DNA of 64,000 bases from Actinotignum timonense (GTDB lineage Bacteria > Actinomycetota > Actinomycetes > Actinomycetales > Actinomycetaceae). Below are positions 29,944 through 38,502 of this stretch, one piece after another. The position numbers and the translations under genes were made by a program. The first letter of the stretch is position 1; the number at the start of each line of letters is the position of its first letter. The notes beneath the pieces were generated by a model. That model made no database searches. It worked only from the letters and a program-made list of their open reading frames with translations, and had not been told where the DNA came from. The stretch spans positions 62,001 to 126,000 of the forward strand of contig NZ_JASOKT010000002.1 in assembly GCF_030216305.1 (NCBI RefSeq), written 5' to 3'.

Positions 29944-30043
29944 GATCAGCCTTTCTCTGTGTTATCGAGTAGGAATGGGGTGATGTACTGGATAGATAGT
30001 ATCCGGGCGGGGCGCGATCAACGGACGCACGCGGCCACCGGTG

Positions 30044-32014
30044 TTAGAACGAACGGCTCCCTCCTCCCGCGGCGCCACCGCCGCCAAATCCGCCGAAGCC
30101 CCCGCCTCCGGAGCCGCCTCCGAAACCGCCGAAGCCTCCGCCGAATCCGCTGGAGCGCTCGCCGCCAAAACCGGAACCCCAGCCCGAACCCCAACCGGAA
30201 TTGTGGCGGGATCCGCCGCTGGTCAGCGAGCCGAGGAACATGCCGAGCAGCAGGCTGCCCACGTCCCCGCCGCCGTTGCCGCCGTTGCCGCCGTTGCCGC
30301 CGAAACCTCCCGCAGCGCGGGCGGACATCGCCTCCTGCACCGCATCCGTGGCGCGCTGGGCATAGGATTCGGCCCGCGCGTAATAATCGCGGCGTTTAGC
30401 CAGGTCATCGCTGGTATCCCCGGCTTGGAGCGCGGTGCGAGCCGCCTCCAGCGGGGCGCGCGCCTCATTCCCGGTGCTCCAGCGGTTCTGCGAGACCATC
30501 GCCTCCGCCCGCTGCACTGCCGCCCGGGCTCGCTGGCGATCCCGTTCCAGCCCGGCCACTTGGCGCCGGTAGTTTTCCTCTGCATCCCGAGCCGGGGCAA
30601 GAGCCGCGTCCAGGGCATTTTCCGCCTCGGTGAGCTCGCGGATTCCGGCGAGCGGATCCACCCGCTCCCCGCGATATTTCTCCACCATCGCCTCCGCCCG
30701 ATCCCGCGCGGCCCCGACCTGGGCATTCCCGCCGCCGATGCGATGAGCATCCGCGATATCCGCGGAAATTGAGGAGATATGTTCACCTAGCTGGGCGAAA
30801 GCCCGATTGACAGATTCTTGGACGTTGGAAATAGCGCGGTAGCGTTCCGCGGCCTCGTCCAGAGCCTGTTCGGCGATGCGCACAAAAGGCACGGCCTGGT
30901 TGCGTTCACCCGTGCCGAGCAGCTGATCGACCTGCCCGAGCGCATCCTCCGCCCCGGCCAGCAACGCCTCAATATCCGCCGGGTAGGTGCGGAAACTCGC
31001 CACCGCATTCTCCCCGTAGGTGGCCGCCAAGGAATCCAATTGCCGGGTGGCGCTGGGAAGATTGGCGCGAATATCCGCTGCGCCCTCGCGCACCCGCGCC
31101 GCGGCCTCCTCCACATTGGCCGCCAAATCCCGCAGCCGCGCGAATTCTTCTTCCTGCTCGGTAATGGCCCGCTGTGCCTTTTCCGTGAGCTCCAGAATCG
31201 CGGTGTTATAGGAACGTACCTGCTCCGGGGTATCGGGAATATCGTCATCTAAAAGCTGGCGCTGGTTGAAAGCCTCCTGGAGATACTGCTGTGCCTGCGC
31301 GAGCGCCTGGTCAAAGCCGCGCACCGAATTCACCCCGAATTGCGCCCGCGCGAAATTGAGTTCCGCGGCGGCACTGCGAACGCCGTCGTCCGTCGCTAAG
31401 AGCGCCGCGGCGGCACGTTTGCCGAGCACGGCCAGATCTTCACGAGTTTTATTTTCCGCCTGCTTGCGTTTCCGCGCGCGCACGAAAACAATGGCCCCGA
31501 TAATAACGACGACGGCGCCGCCCCCGAGCGCCAAGCTGGCCCAATCCGTTTCTTCGCCCTGCGCCAGCTCCCGGGTATAGGCGAGGGAACCCTCCAGCCA
31601 GCGGCCGTCCCGGTAGGCCTTGCGCACCTCCGCGGTAAAAGCCTTATCCAGATCGGAAGCGGAAAAACTCGCGCGGCCGTAGGCGTAGCCCAGCTGGCGG
31701 CTATCCACGGCCACGGCGATGAGGGTGGCATCGCTGGACAGTCCGGCTCGATTGAATGTTTCGATGGGCCACTGGTCCGCGCCTGCGCCGTCGAACCTAT
31801 TAACAAAAACGAAACGCACCGCGTAATCCGTCTCATCTTGGAGGCGATTGAGGGAGGTGCGTAGCTGCTCTTCTTCGCTGGCGGAAAGAACCTGGGCCTG
31901 ATCGGTGACCGGATCAACGCTGGAGAGGGGTTCTTCCGCGGCGGCCAGCGGGCCGGAAAGAAGCAGCGCGCCCGCGAGCGCGAGTGTTCCAGCTATCCGG
32001 CGTACGATCCCCAT
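30044..32014 (-). CDS. TPM-domain membrane protein with Gly-rich tail
   Basis: 656 residues from the ATG at 32014 (GGAAGG upstream), which opens a signal peptide ending near A-A-A-E. A longer reading frame upstream lacks any signal and is rejected. A TPM (Psb32/YgcG-like) domain occupies about 30-150 outside the membrane, followed by a membrane helix (about 172-192), a basic cytosolic junction, long coiled-coil helices (about 200-560) and a Gly/Phe/Ser/Trp tail of some 85 residues. TPM proteins of this form are commonly encoded beside PspA, as here, and are linked to envelope maintenance. The Gly-rich tail is typical of YgcG-like proteins. Enzymatic activity is not shown by the sequence. Confidence 0.88.
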   Translation of the reverse strand: MGIVRRIAGTLALAGALLLSGPLAAAEEPLSSVDPVTDQAQVLSASEEEQLRTSLNRLQDETDYAVRFVFVNRFDGAGADQWPIETFNRAGLSSDATLIAVAVDSRQLGYAYGRASFSASDLDKAFTAEVRKAYRDGRWLEGSLAYTRELAQGEETDWASLALGGGAVVVIIGAIVFVRARKRKQAENKTREDLAVLGKRAAAALLATDDGVRSAAAELNFARAQFGVNSVRGFDQALAQAQQYLQEAFNQRQLLDDDIPDTPEQVRSYNTAILELTEKAQRAITEQEEEFARLRDLAANVEEAAARVREGAADIRANLPSATRQLDSLAATYGENAVASFRTYPADIEALLAGAEDALGQVDQLLGTGERNQAVPFVRIAEQALDEAAERYRAISNVQESVNRAFAQLGEHISSISADIADAHRIGGGNAQVGAARDRAEAMVEKYRGERVDPLAGIRELTEAENALDAALAPARDAEENYRRQVAGLERDRQRARAAVQRAEAMVSQNRWSTGNEARAPLEAARTALQAGDTSDDLAKRRDYYARAESYAQRATDAVQEAMSARAAGGFGGNGGNGGNGGGDVGSLLLGMFLGSLTSGGSRHNSGWGSGWGSGFGGERSSGFGGGFGGFGGGSGGGGFGGFGGGGAAGGGSRSF

Positions 32015-32165
32015 AACTTCAACCTTCCGTGCCCCCGGTGCGGCACCGGGCCTGCCCCTTACGTGGTGGACAGCACAATTTAACCACAGCATTCTGGGAG
32101 CGGGATGGGAAAAGGGGCCGGGGGCGTTCAGCCGGTAGCGTTGCCTGTGCCCGCGGGGGCGCTGG

Positions 32166-32210
32166 TAGAATGACGCTGGTGCTTCGCCCGACCGTGTGCG
32201 AAGCGTTTTT
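32166..32210 (+). promoter_or_regulatory. promoter and 5' terminator-like hairpin of the csp gene
   Basis: A -10 hexamer TAGAAT (32166-32171) is followed after nine bases by a perfect 7-bp stem (32181-32187 with 32198-32204), a 10-base loop and GTTTTT (32205-32210). No plus-strand gene precedes it, so this intrinsic-terminator-like element sits in the 5' leader of the cold-shock gene (start 32229). It may attenuate transcription, act as a temperature-sensitive structure, or stabilise the mRNA end. Confidence 0.55.
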
Positions 32211-32228
32211 GCTAGAAATGAGAGTGTT

Positions 32229-32606
32229 GTGCCAACCGGAAAGGTTAAGTTTTTCGACGCCGCTAAGGGCTTCGGCTTTATTGTCAGCGATGAGGACGGT
32301 GCGCAGGTCTTCCTGCCCTCCTCGGCCCTCCCGGAAGGGCTCACGCCGCGCAAGGGTCAGCGGGTGTCCTTCGGGCTTGCCGATACGCGCCGCGGCCCGC
32401 AAGCACTCAATGTCGAACCGATAACCAAACTTGAATCGCTCGCGCGGAAGAATAGGCGTTCCCCGGAAGAAACGGTGGTGATCGTGGAAGATCTCATTCG
32501 GCTTCTGGACGGGGCCTCCACCCAGCTTCGGCGCGGCCGCTACCCGGAAGGGGGAGGGCAGATCGCGCGCGCCTTGCGTGCGGTTGCCGATGATTTTGAT
32601 GCCTAA
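32229..32606 (+). CDS. CspB-like cold-shock domain protein
   Basis: 125 residues from the GTG at 32229. The N-terminal 65 residues are a cold-shock domain with RNP1 (K-G-F-G-F-I) and an RNP2-like strand V-F-L-P-S-S, where Pro replaces the usual aromatic/His partner. The rest is a helical extension as in the longer actinobacterial CspB-type proteins. These bind single-stranded nucleic acid in the cytosol. The next gene (DUF3027) starts within its last codons, a typical actinobacterial arrangement. A terminator-like hairpin precedes the start. An earlier in-frame ATG at 32196 would lie inside that hairpin and is rejected. Confidence 0.9.
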   Translation: MPTGKVKFFDAAKGFGFIVSDEDGAQVFLPSSALPEGLTPRKGQRVSFGLADTRRGPQALNVEPITKLESLARKNRRSPEETVVIVEDLIRLLDGASTQLRRGRYPEGGGQIARALRAVADDFDA

Positions 32607-33444
32607 GAATGAAGAAAAAGAAGAAAATGCCGGGGGTGCGGGGGCCGAAGCCCCGGAATTGCACTTCCCCGAGGTGCGGGTAGAAGGTCACGCGGATGAG
32701 GGTGCGGATGTGGCGCGCCCGGAGGATCGCGTTGATGAAAACGTGGCGGTGACCCCGGATGATAAGCGGGTGGAGCCGCAGTCCGGCCTGCCCGAAGATC
32801 GGGTGCTGGCCGCGGCTGTTGATGAAGCGCGGGCAACCCTGATTGAGGCCGTGGCAGAACGTTTCGTGGGGGAGTACGCGGGATTCCTCGCCGAGGATAC
32901 CCGGGTGGTCTCCTACCTCTTTACCTGTACCCATCCGGGGTATCACGGCTGGTACTGGAGTATTACGGTGAGCCGGGCGAGCCGGGCTCGCGCCGTGACC
33001 TTTAATGAGATTGAGATGCTGCCCGGTGCGGGTGCTTTGCTGGCTCCGCGCTGGGTGCCGTGGAGCGAACGGCTGGCCAAGCTGGAAACAGAAAAAGCGC
33101 AGGCTCGGGCTGCCTCGGAAAAGGAACGCAAGGAATCGGCGCGGGCTGCCGCGGCGGAGAAGGCCGAGCGCGCCGAGCGCAGCGGGCGGCGGCGCCGGGT
33201 GCGGCGCAAGATCGCGGGCGTGGAAAGCGAAACCGGCGCGGTAGAAACGGACGCTGCCTCTCCGGCAGCAGCGCCGGCCCCTAGTTCCGAATCCGCTCAG
33301 GAACCGGCAGCTGAAGCGGCGGCAGTAGAAGTAGCCGCGAGCCCGGCCAATGGCGTGGCTCCGGTGATTCGCCGCGGGCGCGAGCGCACCGTGGTGCGCG
33401 GATCGCGCGGGCGGCGCTACCAGGCCACCGGCGCCCTGAGCTAA
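32599..33444 (+). CDS. DUF3027 family protein
   Basis: 281 residues from the ATG at 32599, overlapping the csp stop by eight bases; ATG 32590 and GTG 32578 are alternatives, and none has a strong ribosome-binding site, which fits translational coupling. After an acidic N terminus, the DUF3027 core (about 70-165) carries the G-x-H-G-W-Y-W segment and the L-P-G-x-x-A-L-L-A-P-x-W-V-P-W motif. A coiled-coil, Arg-rich stretch (about 170-210) and a low-complexity Ala/Glu tail ending in a basic patch follow, suggesting nucleic-acid contact. No function is known that the sequence supports. Confidence 0.85.
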   Translation: MPKNEEKEENAGGAGAEAPELHFPEVRVEGHADEGADVARPEDRVDENVAVTPDDKRVEPQSGLPEDRVLAAAVDEARATLIEAVAERFVGEYAGFLAEDTRVVSYLFTCTHPGYHGWYWSITVSRASRARAVTFNEIEMLPGAGALLAPRWVPWSERLAKLETEKAQARAASEKERKESARAAAAEKAERAERSGRRRRVRRKIAGVESETGAVETDAASPAAAPAPSSESAQEPAAEAAAVEVAASPANGVAPVIRRGRERTVVRGSRGRRYQATGALS

Positions 33445-33460
33445 AACAGGAGCAGCGGTG

Positions 33461-34852
33461 ATGCGGATCCAAGGGCGAGCCAGGGACTATGCGTGGGGCG
33501 GAACGAGCGCGCTTCCCGCGCTCTTCGGTTATGCACCGGCGGAAACCCGGGTGGCGGAAATCTGGCTTGGCGCCCACCCCGATGATTCCGCCCAGGTGAT
33601 TGCCGCCCAGGATGCCCCGCTTTTCGACCTGGCCCAGCTCTACCCTTCCGCACCGACCGGGGAACACCGGATCGGGCGCGAATCGGAAGTGAACGAGCCC
33701 GGGCGCGCCGCGCTGCGCGGGGTACGCGGGCGGCGGCGCTCGCGGCGCCGGGCCGGCCCGGTGCGAGGCCCGCGCACCCCAGAGCTGCCGGAAGAATCCG
33801 CCACCCTGGTAGCTCCCGGCGGGCCGAGCCTGCGCGATCTGATTGCACGGGATCCCGAGGAAATGCTCGGCGCGGATGTGGCGCGCCGGCACGGGGGCGA
33901 ATTACCGTATCTACTCAAACTTATTGCCCCGCACCAGCCGCTCTCCCTCCAGGTTCACCCCTCCCTCGAGCAGGCCCGCGCCGGCTTCGAGCGGGAAGAA
34001 GCCGCCGGAATTTCCCGCACTGCTCCCCACCGTTCCTACCGGGATCGCAATCACAAACCGGAACTGGCCTACGCCCTCACGCCTTTTGAGGCGATCTGCG
34101 GGCTGCGCACCCCGCGGCGCATCGCCGAGGTACTCGGCGGCCTCGGCCTGCCCCTCACGAACCGGCTCGCCGCCCTCGTGGAAGAACGCGGGGTGGGAGC
34201 GGTCTTTGCCGATCTCCTTTCCGCGGGAACCCGCCCGGCACCCGAGCAGATCGAGCAGGTGGTGGCCGCCTGCGCCGCCCGCCTGGAGCGCGGCGCCTCG
34301 CCCTCCCCGCGCGCGGACCGCATTGTGGAAACCCTAGCCCAGCACTATCCCGGCGACCCGGGAGTGGTGGCCTCCCTCCTCATGAATCCGGTGACCTTAC
34401 GCCCCGGAGAAGCCCTCTTTATCCCCGCCGGGACAGTTCATGCTTATCTGTCCGGAACCGCGGTGGAAATCATGGCGGCCTCCGATAACGTGCTGCGCGC
34501 CGGCCTCACCCCGAAACACGTGGACGTGGCCGAATTGCTGCGAATTATGGACGACGCCGCAGTCCCGCCCATCCGCATCGCCCCCGAGCATATGAGCGAA
34601 GCGGTTTCCACTTTCTATGTTCCCGTGGACGATTTTGAACTCTCGGTGGTTCACCTGCGTGATGCCACCACCATTGAAAAGCTGCGTTCGCGCGGCCCGC
34701 GCACCGTGGTCTGCCTGGAAGGCGCGGTGGAAGTCTTCGCCGGGGGTCGGCGTGAACCGCTCAACTCCGGGCAGGCGGTTTTCGTGCCGCACTGTGATGG
34801 AGAATTAGCGGTCCGCGGGTTTGGCGACGTCGTCGTCGCATCTGTTCCGTAA
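33461..34852 (+). CDS. manA: mannose-6-phosphate isomerase, class I
   Basis: 463 residues; CAGGAG lies upstream. A GTG at 33458 directly before the ATG would add one residue. It interconverts fructose-6-P and mannose-6-P, a zinc enzyme that feeds mannose into glycans and GDP-mannose. Visible motifs: N-terminal Y-A-W-G (10-13), zinc-site Q-V-H-P, H-K-P-E-L, and the G-x-V-H-A-Y region near the second His. Odd feature: residues about 48-118 form an insertion rich in Arg, Gly and Pro between the A-E-I-W-L-G-A-H-P segment and the P-x-L-L-K segment, absent from typical class I enzymes. It keeps the reading frame and may be a surface loop or a nucleic-acid-like patch. Function confident. Confidence 0.95.
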   Translation: MRIQGRARDYAWGGTSALPALFGYAPAETRVAEIWLGAHPDDSAQVIAAQDAPLFDLAQLYPSAPTGEHRIGRESEVNEPGRAALRGVRGRRRSRRRAGPVRGPRTPELPEESATLVAPGGPSLRDLIARDPEEMLGADVARRHGGELPYLLKLIAPHQPLSLQVHPSLEQARAGFEREEAAGISRTAPHRSYRDRNHKPELAYALTPFEAICGLRTPRRIAEVLGGLGLPLTNRLAALVEERGVGAVFADLLSAGTRPAPEQIEQVVAACAARLERGASPSPRADRIVETLAQHYPGDPGVVASLLMNPVTLRPGEALFIPAGTVHAYLSGTAVEIMAASDNVLRAGLTPKHVDVAELLRIMDDAAVPPIRIAPEHMSEAVSTFYVPVDDFELSVVHLRDATTIEKLRSRGPRTVVCLEGAVEVFAGGRREPLNSGQAVFVPHCDGELAVRGFGDVVVASVP

Positions 34853-34986
34853 CAACCCGGGCCGTGCGCGCTGGTATTCGCATCGCGGTGAGGTCTGGCG
34901 CGGAGTCTGCGTGGCCGGACTCACGCGGGAGGTGAAGGGGTGGAAAACCGCGCCACCGCGCCATTCCTTCACCACATCCCGCGCGT

Positions 34987-35040
34987 GTCTCAAAATATGA
35001 GACGAAAAGAGCGAAAAAGCGTCCAAATAATGAGACGCTC
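34987..35040. repeat. paired palindromic operator-like repeats before the purine permease
   Basis: GTCTC-N7-GAGAC (34987-35003) and a related element (35018-35039, AGCGTC/GACGCT arms) share CAAAATATGAGACG and CAAATAATGAGACG, which match at 12 of 14 positions and start 33 bases apart (about three helical turns). This is the AT-rich centre of the 311-base gap between manA and the permease gene; the rest of the gap shows nothing recognisable. Likely binding sites for a dimeric repressor. Confidence 0.5.
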
Positions 35041-35163
35041 CTTGCGTGGGTGGTGACCGCAGTTCAAGAATGGGTGCCGGTGGCGGTCAGGACCGCCCGT
35101 CAATCTTGCGGATCACGCGCTCGCCAGCGCATAACGGACCGCACGACTACCGAGGAGATCTTC

Positions 35164-36639
35164 GTGAGCGTAACTTCCACGCACGTCGAGACGAACCACA
35201 GCACAACCTCCGAGCCGAAGCGGGATTTTTTCCGGCTGCGCGAACGCGGGACCACCGTGGCCCGCGAATTGCGCGGCGGGCTGGTCACCTTCGTGGCCAT
35301 GGCCTACATTCTGGTTCTTAACCCCATTATCCTGTCGGGTCCGGATTCCACCGGCGCCTACCTGGGCGGCGGCACCGAGGGCCCGAACCTCCCGGCCATC
35401 GCTGCCGGCACCGCCATCGTGGCCGGCCTCATGACGCTGCTCACCGGCGTCATCGCTAATTTCCCGCTGGCCATGGCGGCCGGGCTGGGCCTCAATACCA
35501 TCGTCGGCGTAGTTATCGTGCAGATGCCCGGAATGACCTGGGCTGACGGTATGGGAATTATCGTTATTGAAGGTATCGTCATCACGCTGCTCGTGGTGAC
35601 GGGCCTGCGTGAAGCCATTTTCCGGGCGGTGCCGAAGTTCTTGCGCACCGCCATTTCTGTGGGCCTGGGACTCTTCATCACCCTGGTTGGGCTGGTCAAT
35701 GCCGGCCTCATCCGCCCCGGCGAAGGCACCATCATGTCCTTCGGGATCAACGGCTCCATCGCCTCCTGGCCGCTGGCCGTGTTCGTGTTCGGCCTCTTCC
35801 TCACCGCGATCTGCCTGCTGCGCGGGGTGCCCGGCACGCTCCTCATCGGCATCGTGTCCTCGACCGTCGCGGCCGTGATCGTCAATATTATTGCCAAGCC
35901 CGGAAGCGTGGCCGGCGGCGACGTGACCGGTTGGAACGGCGGGGCGCCCGCCCTCAACGGCTCCCCGGTGCAAATCCCCGACTTCTCCACCCTCGGATGC
36001 TTCTCCGTGGTGGGGCCCTTCCAGAAGCTCGGCGTTATTTCCGTGGTGGTGCTGGCCTTCTCCGTGATGCTCGCCGACTTCTTCGACACCATGGGCACCA
36101 TGGTCGCGGTCGCTTCCGAAGGTGACCTCCTCGACGAAGACGGCATGCCCTACCACACCTCCCGCATCCTGCTCCTTGATTCCCTCGCGGCGCTGGCCGG
36201 CGGTATGGGTGGCGTATCCTCGAACACCTCTTTTGTTGAGTCGACGACGGGCGTAGCTGACGGTGCGCGCACCGGCCTCGCATCGGTGACCACCGGCGCC
36301 CTCTTCCTGCTCTCCATTTTCTTCGCACCCCTCGTGACCCTGGTTCCTTCCGAAGCGGCCGCTCCCGCGCTGGTCGCGGTGGGCTTCCTCATGATGCAGC
36401 AGGTGACCGAGATCGACTGGGACGACCTGAGCGTGGGGATCCCGGCCTTCCTCACCGTTGCCCTCATGCCCTTCTCCTACTCCATTACGGTAGGCATCGG
36501 GGTGGGCTTCATCGCCTACGTCATTATGGCGGTGGCGGCCGGCAAGGCTCGCAAGGTCCACCCGCTCATGTGGGGCACGCTCGTTGCCTTCGTGATCTAC
36601 TTCCTGCTTGACCCGATTCAGAAACTCCTGCTCGGCTAA
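35164..36639 (+). CDS. NCS2-family purine permease (AzgA/PbuG-like)
   Basis: 491 residues from the GTG at 35164 (GAGGAG upstream); an in-frame GTG at 35050 is rejected because the added residues are not membrane-like. About 12-14 membrane helices are visible. The signature segments of the AzgA branch are present: the A-D-F-F-D-T-M-G-T motif and the S-S-N-T-S-F-V-E-S-T-x-G-V region with G-x-R-T-G-L following. This branch imports adenine, guanine or hypoxanthine with protons. Two related palindromes upstream suggest repressor control; no purine riboswitch was seen. Confidence 0.92.
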   Translation: MSVTSTHVETNHSTTSEPKRDFFRLRERGTTVARELRGGLVTFVAMAYILVLNPIILSGPDSTGAYLGGGTEGPNLPAIAAGTAIVAGLMTLLTGVIANFPLAMAAGLGLNTIVGVVIVQMPGMTWADGMGIIVIEGIVITLLVVTGLREAIFRAVPKFLRTAISVGLGLFITLVGLVNAGLIRPGEGTIMSFGINGSIASWPLAVFVFGLFLTAICLLRGVPGTLLIGIVSSTVAAVIVNIIAKPGSVAGGDVTGWNGGAPALNGSPVQIPDFSTLGCFSVVGPFQKLGVISVVVLAFSVMLADFFDTMGTMVAVASEGDLLDEDGMPYHTSRILLLDSLAALAGGMGGVSSNTSFVESTTGVADGARTGLASVTTGALFLLSIFFAPLVTLVPSEAAAPALVAVGFLMMQQVTEIDWDDLSVGIPAFLTVALMPFSYSITVGIGVGFIAYVIMAVAAGKARKVHPLMWGTLVAFVIYFLLDPIQKLLLG

Positions 36640-36661
36640 GCACTTCGGCTGCCAGCTCAAT

Positions 36662-36700
36662 CACGGCGGGCCCGCCCCTCCCCGGGGCGGGCCCGCCGTG
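36662..36700. terminator. 17-bp perfect hairpin after the permease gene
   Basis: 36662-36678 pairs perfectly with 36684-36700 around a five-base loop, all G/C except the outer base pairs. There is no U tract, so it may end transcription with Rho or protect the mRNA 3' end. Confidence 0.55.
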
Positions 36701-36846
36701 CGTCGTCGTACTATTTTCGCCGGTGAGACAAAGGCGAGCTTTGCCTGGCCGTGCGTGATAAACTCACCGCAGATAGCGCAGCTACGAGCCCGCCGCGCCC
36801 GTCGGCCGCTATAGTTATCGGATTTTTCCGCAGGGGGCAGGATTTA

Positions 36847-38502
36847 GTGGGGCGTACATTCGCCAGTTTGAAATACCGCAACTACGCTATTTGGTTCGCT
36901 GCCTCGTTGGTCGCCAATACCGGCGGGTGGATGCAACGCACCGCCCAGAACTGGCTCGTTATGAGCGACCTGACCAATAATGATGCTTTTGCCGTGGGTA
37001 TTGTGACGGCGCTGCAATTCGTTCCCATTCCTTTTATTATGCCGCTGGCCGGCGCGCTCGCTGACCGCCTCGATAAACGCAAAATGGTGGTCCTCACCCA
37101 ATTCGGGATGCTGCTCACCGCGGTGGCCCTGGGGGTGCTGGTGCTGCTGGGCTGGGCGAATGTGCTGGTGGTTTGCCTGTTCGCCCTGGCCATCGGGGTG
37201 ATTCAATCCTTCGATAATCCGCCGCGCCTCGTTTTTATTTCCGAATTGGTGCCCCCGCGCTGGCTGCCTAACGCCGTGGGCCTGAACTCCATGTCCTTTA
37301 ATATTGCGCGCCTCATCGGGCCGGCGCTGGGCGGTTTGCTTATCGGGGTGATCGGCACCGGCTGGGTCTTCATTATTAACGGCATCATGTTCGGGGCCAC
37401 CCTTATTGCGCTTGCGCTTATGCGCCCGGAGGAATTTCATCCGGCGCCGCGGCCGGAGAAGAAAGTTTCCGCGATTCAGGGAACGATTGACGGCCTGCGT
37501 TACGTGGGCAACCGTTCCGACCTCCTCGTGATTTTCGCGGTGGTGGGGGTGGTGTCCTGCCTGGCCATGAATACTCCGCTCACCACGGTGTCCATGTCCA
37601 CCATGGAATTCCACGCCGACTCCACCCAATTCGGCATTGTTTCCTCCATGGTGGCGGTGGGTTCGCTCTCCGGTGCCGTGGTGGGCGCGCGGCGCACCAA
37701 GCAACCGCGGGTACGCTCCGTGGTGGGAGCGGGCGTGGCCATGGGTATTGCGGTGACCGCCAATGCGCTGGCCCCGAACCTGCTGATCTACACCCTCACC
37801 CTGGTGCCGGTCGGTTTCTTTATGCTCATCATGCTCACCGCCGCCAATGCCGCGGTGCAGATGTCTACTTCTCCGCAGATGCGCGGGCGCGTGGTTTCCC
37901 TCTACCAGACGGTTAACCAGGGCGTGACCCCGATTGGTTCGCTGGTGGTTGGCGGTATTTCCGGGGCGGCCGGGGCGCGCTGGGGCGTGGGCATCGGCGC
38001 GATTGGCTGCCTGGTGGCCACCGTGGGTGCCTACCTGTGGGGCCGGCGCAAATGGGATGTGGAAGTGCATTACCGGGTGCGCCACCCCTTCCAGCTGGAG
38101 ATTCTCGGGCCGCTCGAACACGAAAATGAGGAGCGTGAAGCGCAGCTGCGGGCCAATCGCACCGGGCAGACGGATAGTGGGCAAAGCTTTACCGCTGAGG
38201 ATCACGACGAAGTGGAAGCCGATCTTTTCGAACCGGAGGACGAAGCGCACGATAGCGAGCTGCGGTCGAGTGAGGCATCGGCCGCCGCGGTGCAGGAAAC
38301 GGAACCGAACGAAAGCGCGCCGGGCGAGAACGTAGCGCACGATAGCGAGTCGCACGAGAGCGTAGCTCGCGGCTCGGAAACTGGGCATTCCCCGCAGCGC
38401 GCGGGCAGCTTAGAATGGCAAGATACGCATGAGGAACCGGATGCGGGCGGGTACCCGGATGCCGCCCCCGCCGCAGAGACGAAGGAGACGCGCGATGAGT
38501 GA
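36847..38502 (+). CDS. MFS_3-type multidrug/siderophore exporter with acidic tail
   Basis: 551 residues from the GTG at 36847, chosen because GGCAGG precedes it and it gives the family N terminus (F-A-S-L-K-Y-R-N-Y-x-x-W-F); a GTG at 36751 would add 32 unlikely residues. Twelve membrane helices occupy about 20-405, with the MFS motif A (G-A-L-A-D-R-x-D-K-R) between TM2 and TM3. It resembles EntS-like exporters. The last 120 residues are acidic and cytosolic, with repeated A-H-D-S-E. A -10 TATAGT lies at 36810-36815. The last codons overlap the start of a DtxR-family regulator gene, so the two are co-translated. Substrate unknown. Confidence 0.9.
   Translation: MGRTFASLKYRNYAIWFAASLVANTGGWMQRTAQNWLVMSDLTNNDAFAVGIVTALQFVPIPFIMPLAGALADRLDKRKMVVLTQFGMLLTAVALGVLVLLGWANVLVVCLFALAIGVIQSFDNPPRLVFISELVPPRWLPNAVGLNSMSFNIARLIGPALGGLLIGVIGTGWVFIINGIMFGATLIALALMRPEEFHPAPRPEKKVSAIQGTIDGLRYVGNRSDLLVIFAVVGVVSCLAMNTPLTTVSMSTMEFHADSTQFGIVSSMVAVGSLSGAVVGARRTKQPRVRSVVGAGVAMGIAVTANALAPNLLIYTLTLVPVGFFMLIMLTAANAAVQMSTSPQMRGRVVSLYQTVNQGVTPIGSLVVGGISGAAGARWGVGIGAIGCLVATVGAYLWGRRKWDVEVHYRVRHPFQLEILGPLEHENEEREAQLRANRTGQTDSGQSFTAEDHDEVEADLFEPEDEAHDSELRSSEASAAAVQETEPNESAPGENVAHDSESHESVARGSETGHSPQRAGSLEWQDTHEEPDAGGYPDAAPAAETKETRDE

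Noticed and set aside
32179..32230. Leaderless leader peptide before the csp gene (GTG at 32179)
   Set aside because: The frame has no stop before the csp start and runs out of frame through it; the hairpin explains the conservation better.
34853..35163. Purine riboswitch before the NCS2 permease
   Set aside because: No three-way junction or conserved loop pattern; palindromic operators fit better.
35113..36660. Long open frame antisense to the purine permease
   Set aside because: His/Gly-rich nonsense composition typical of shadows; sense strand encodes clear membrane helices.
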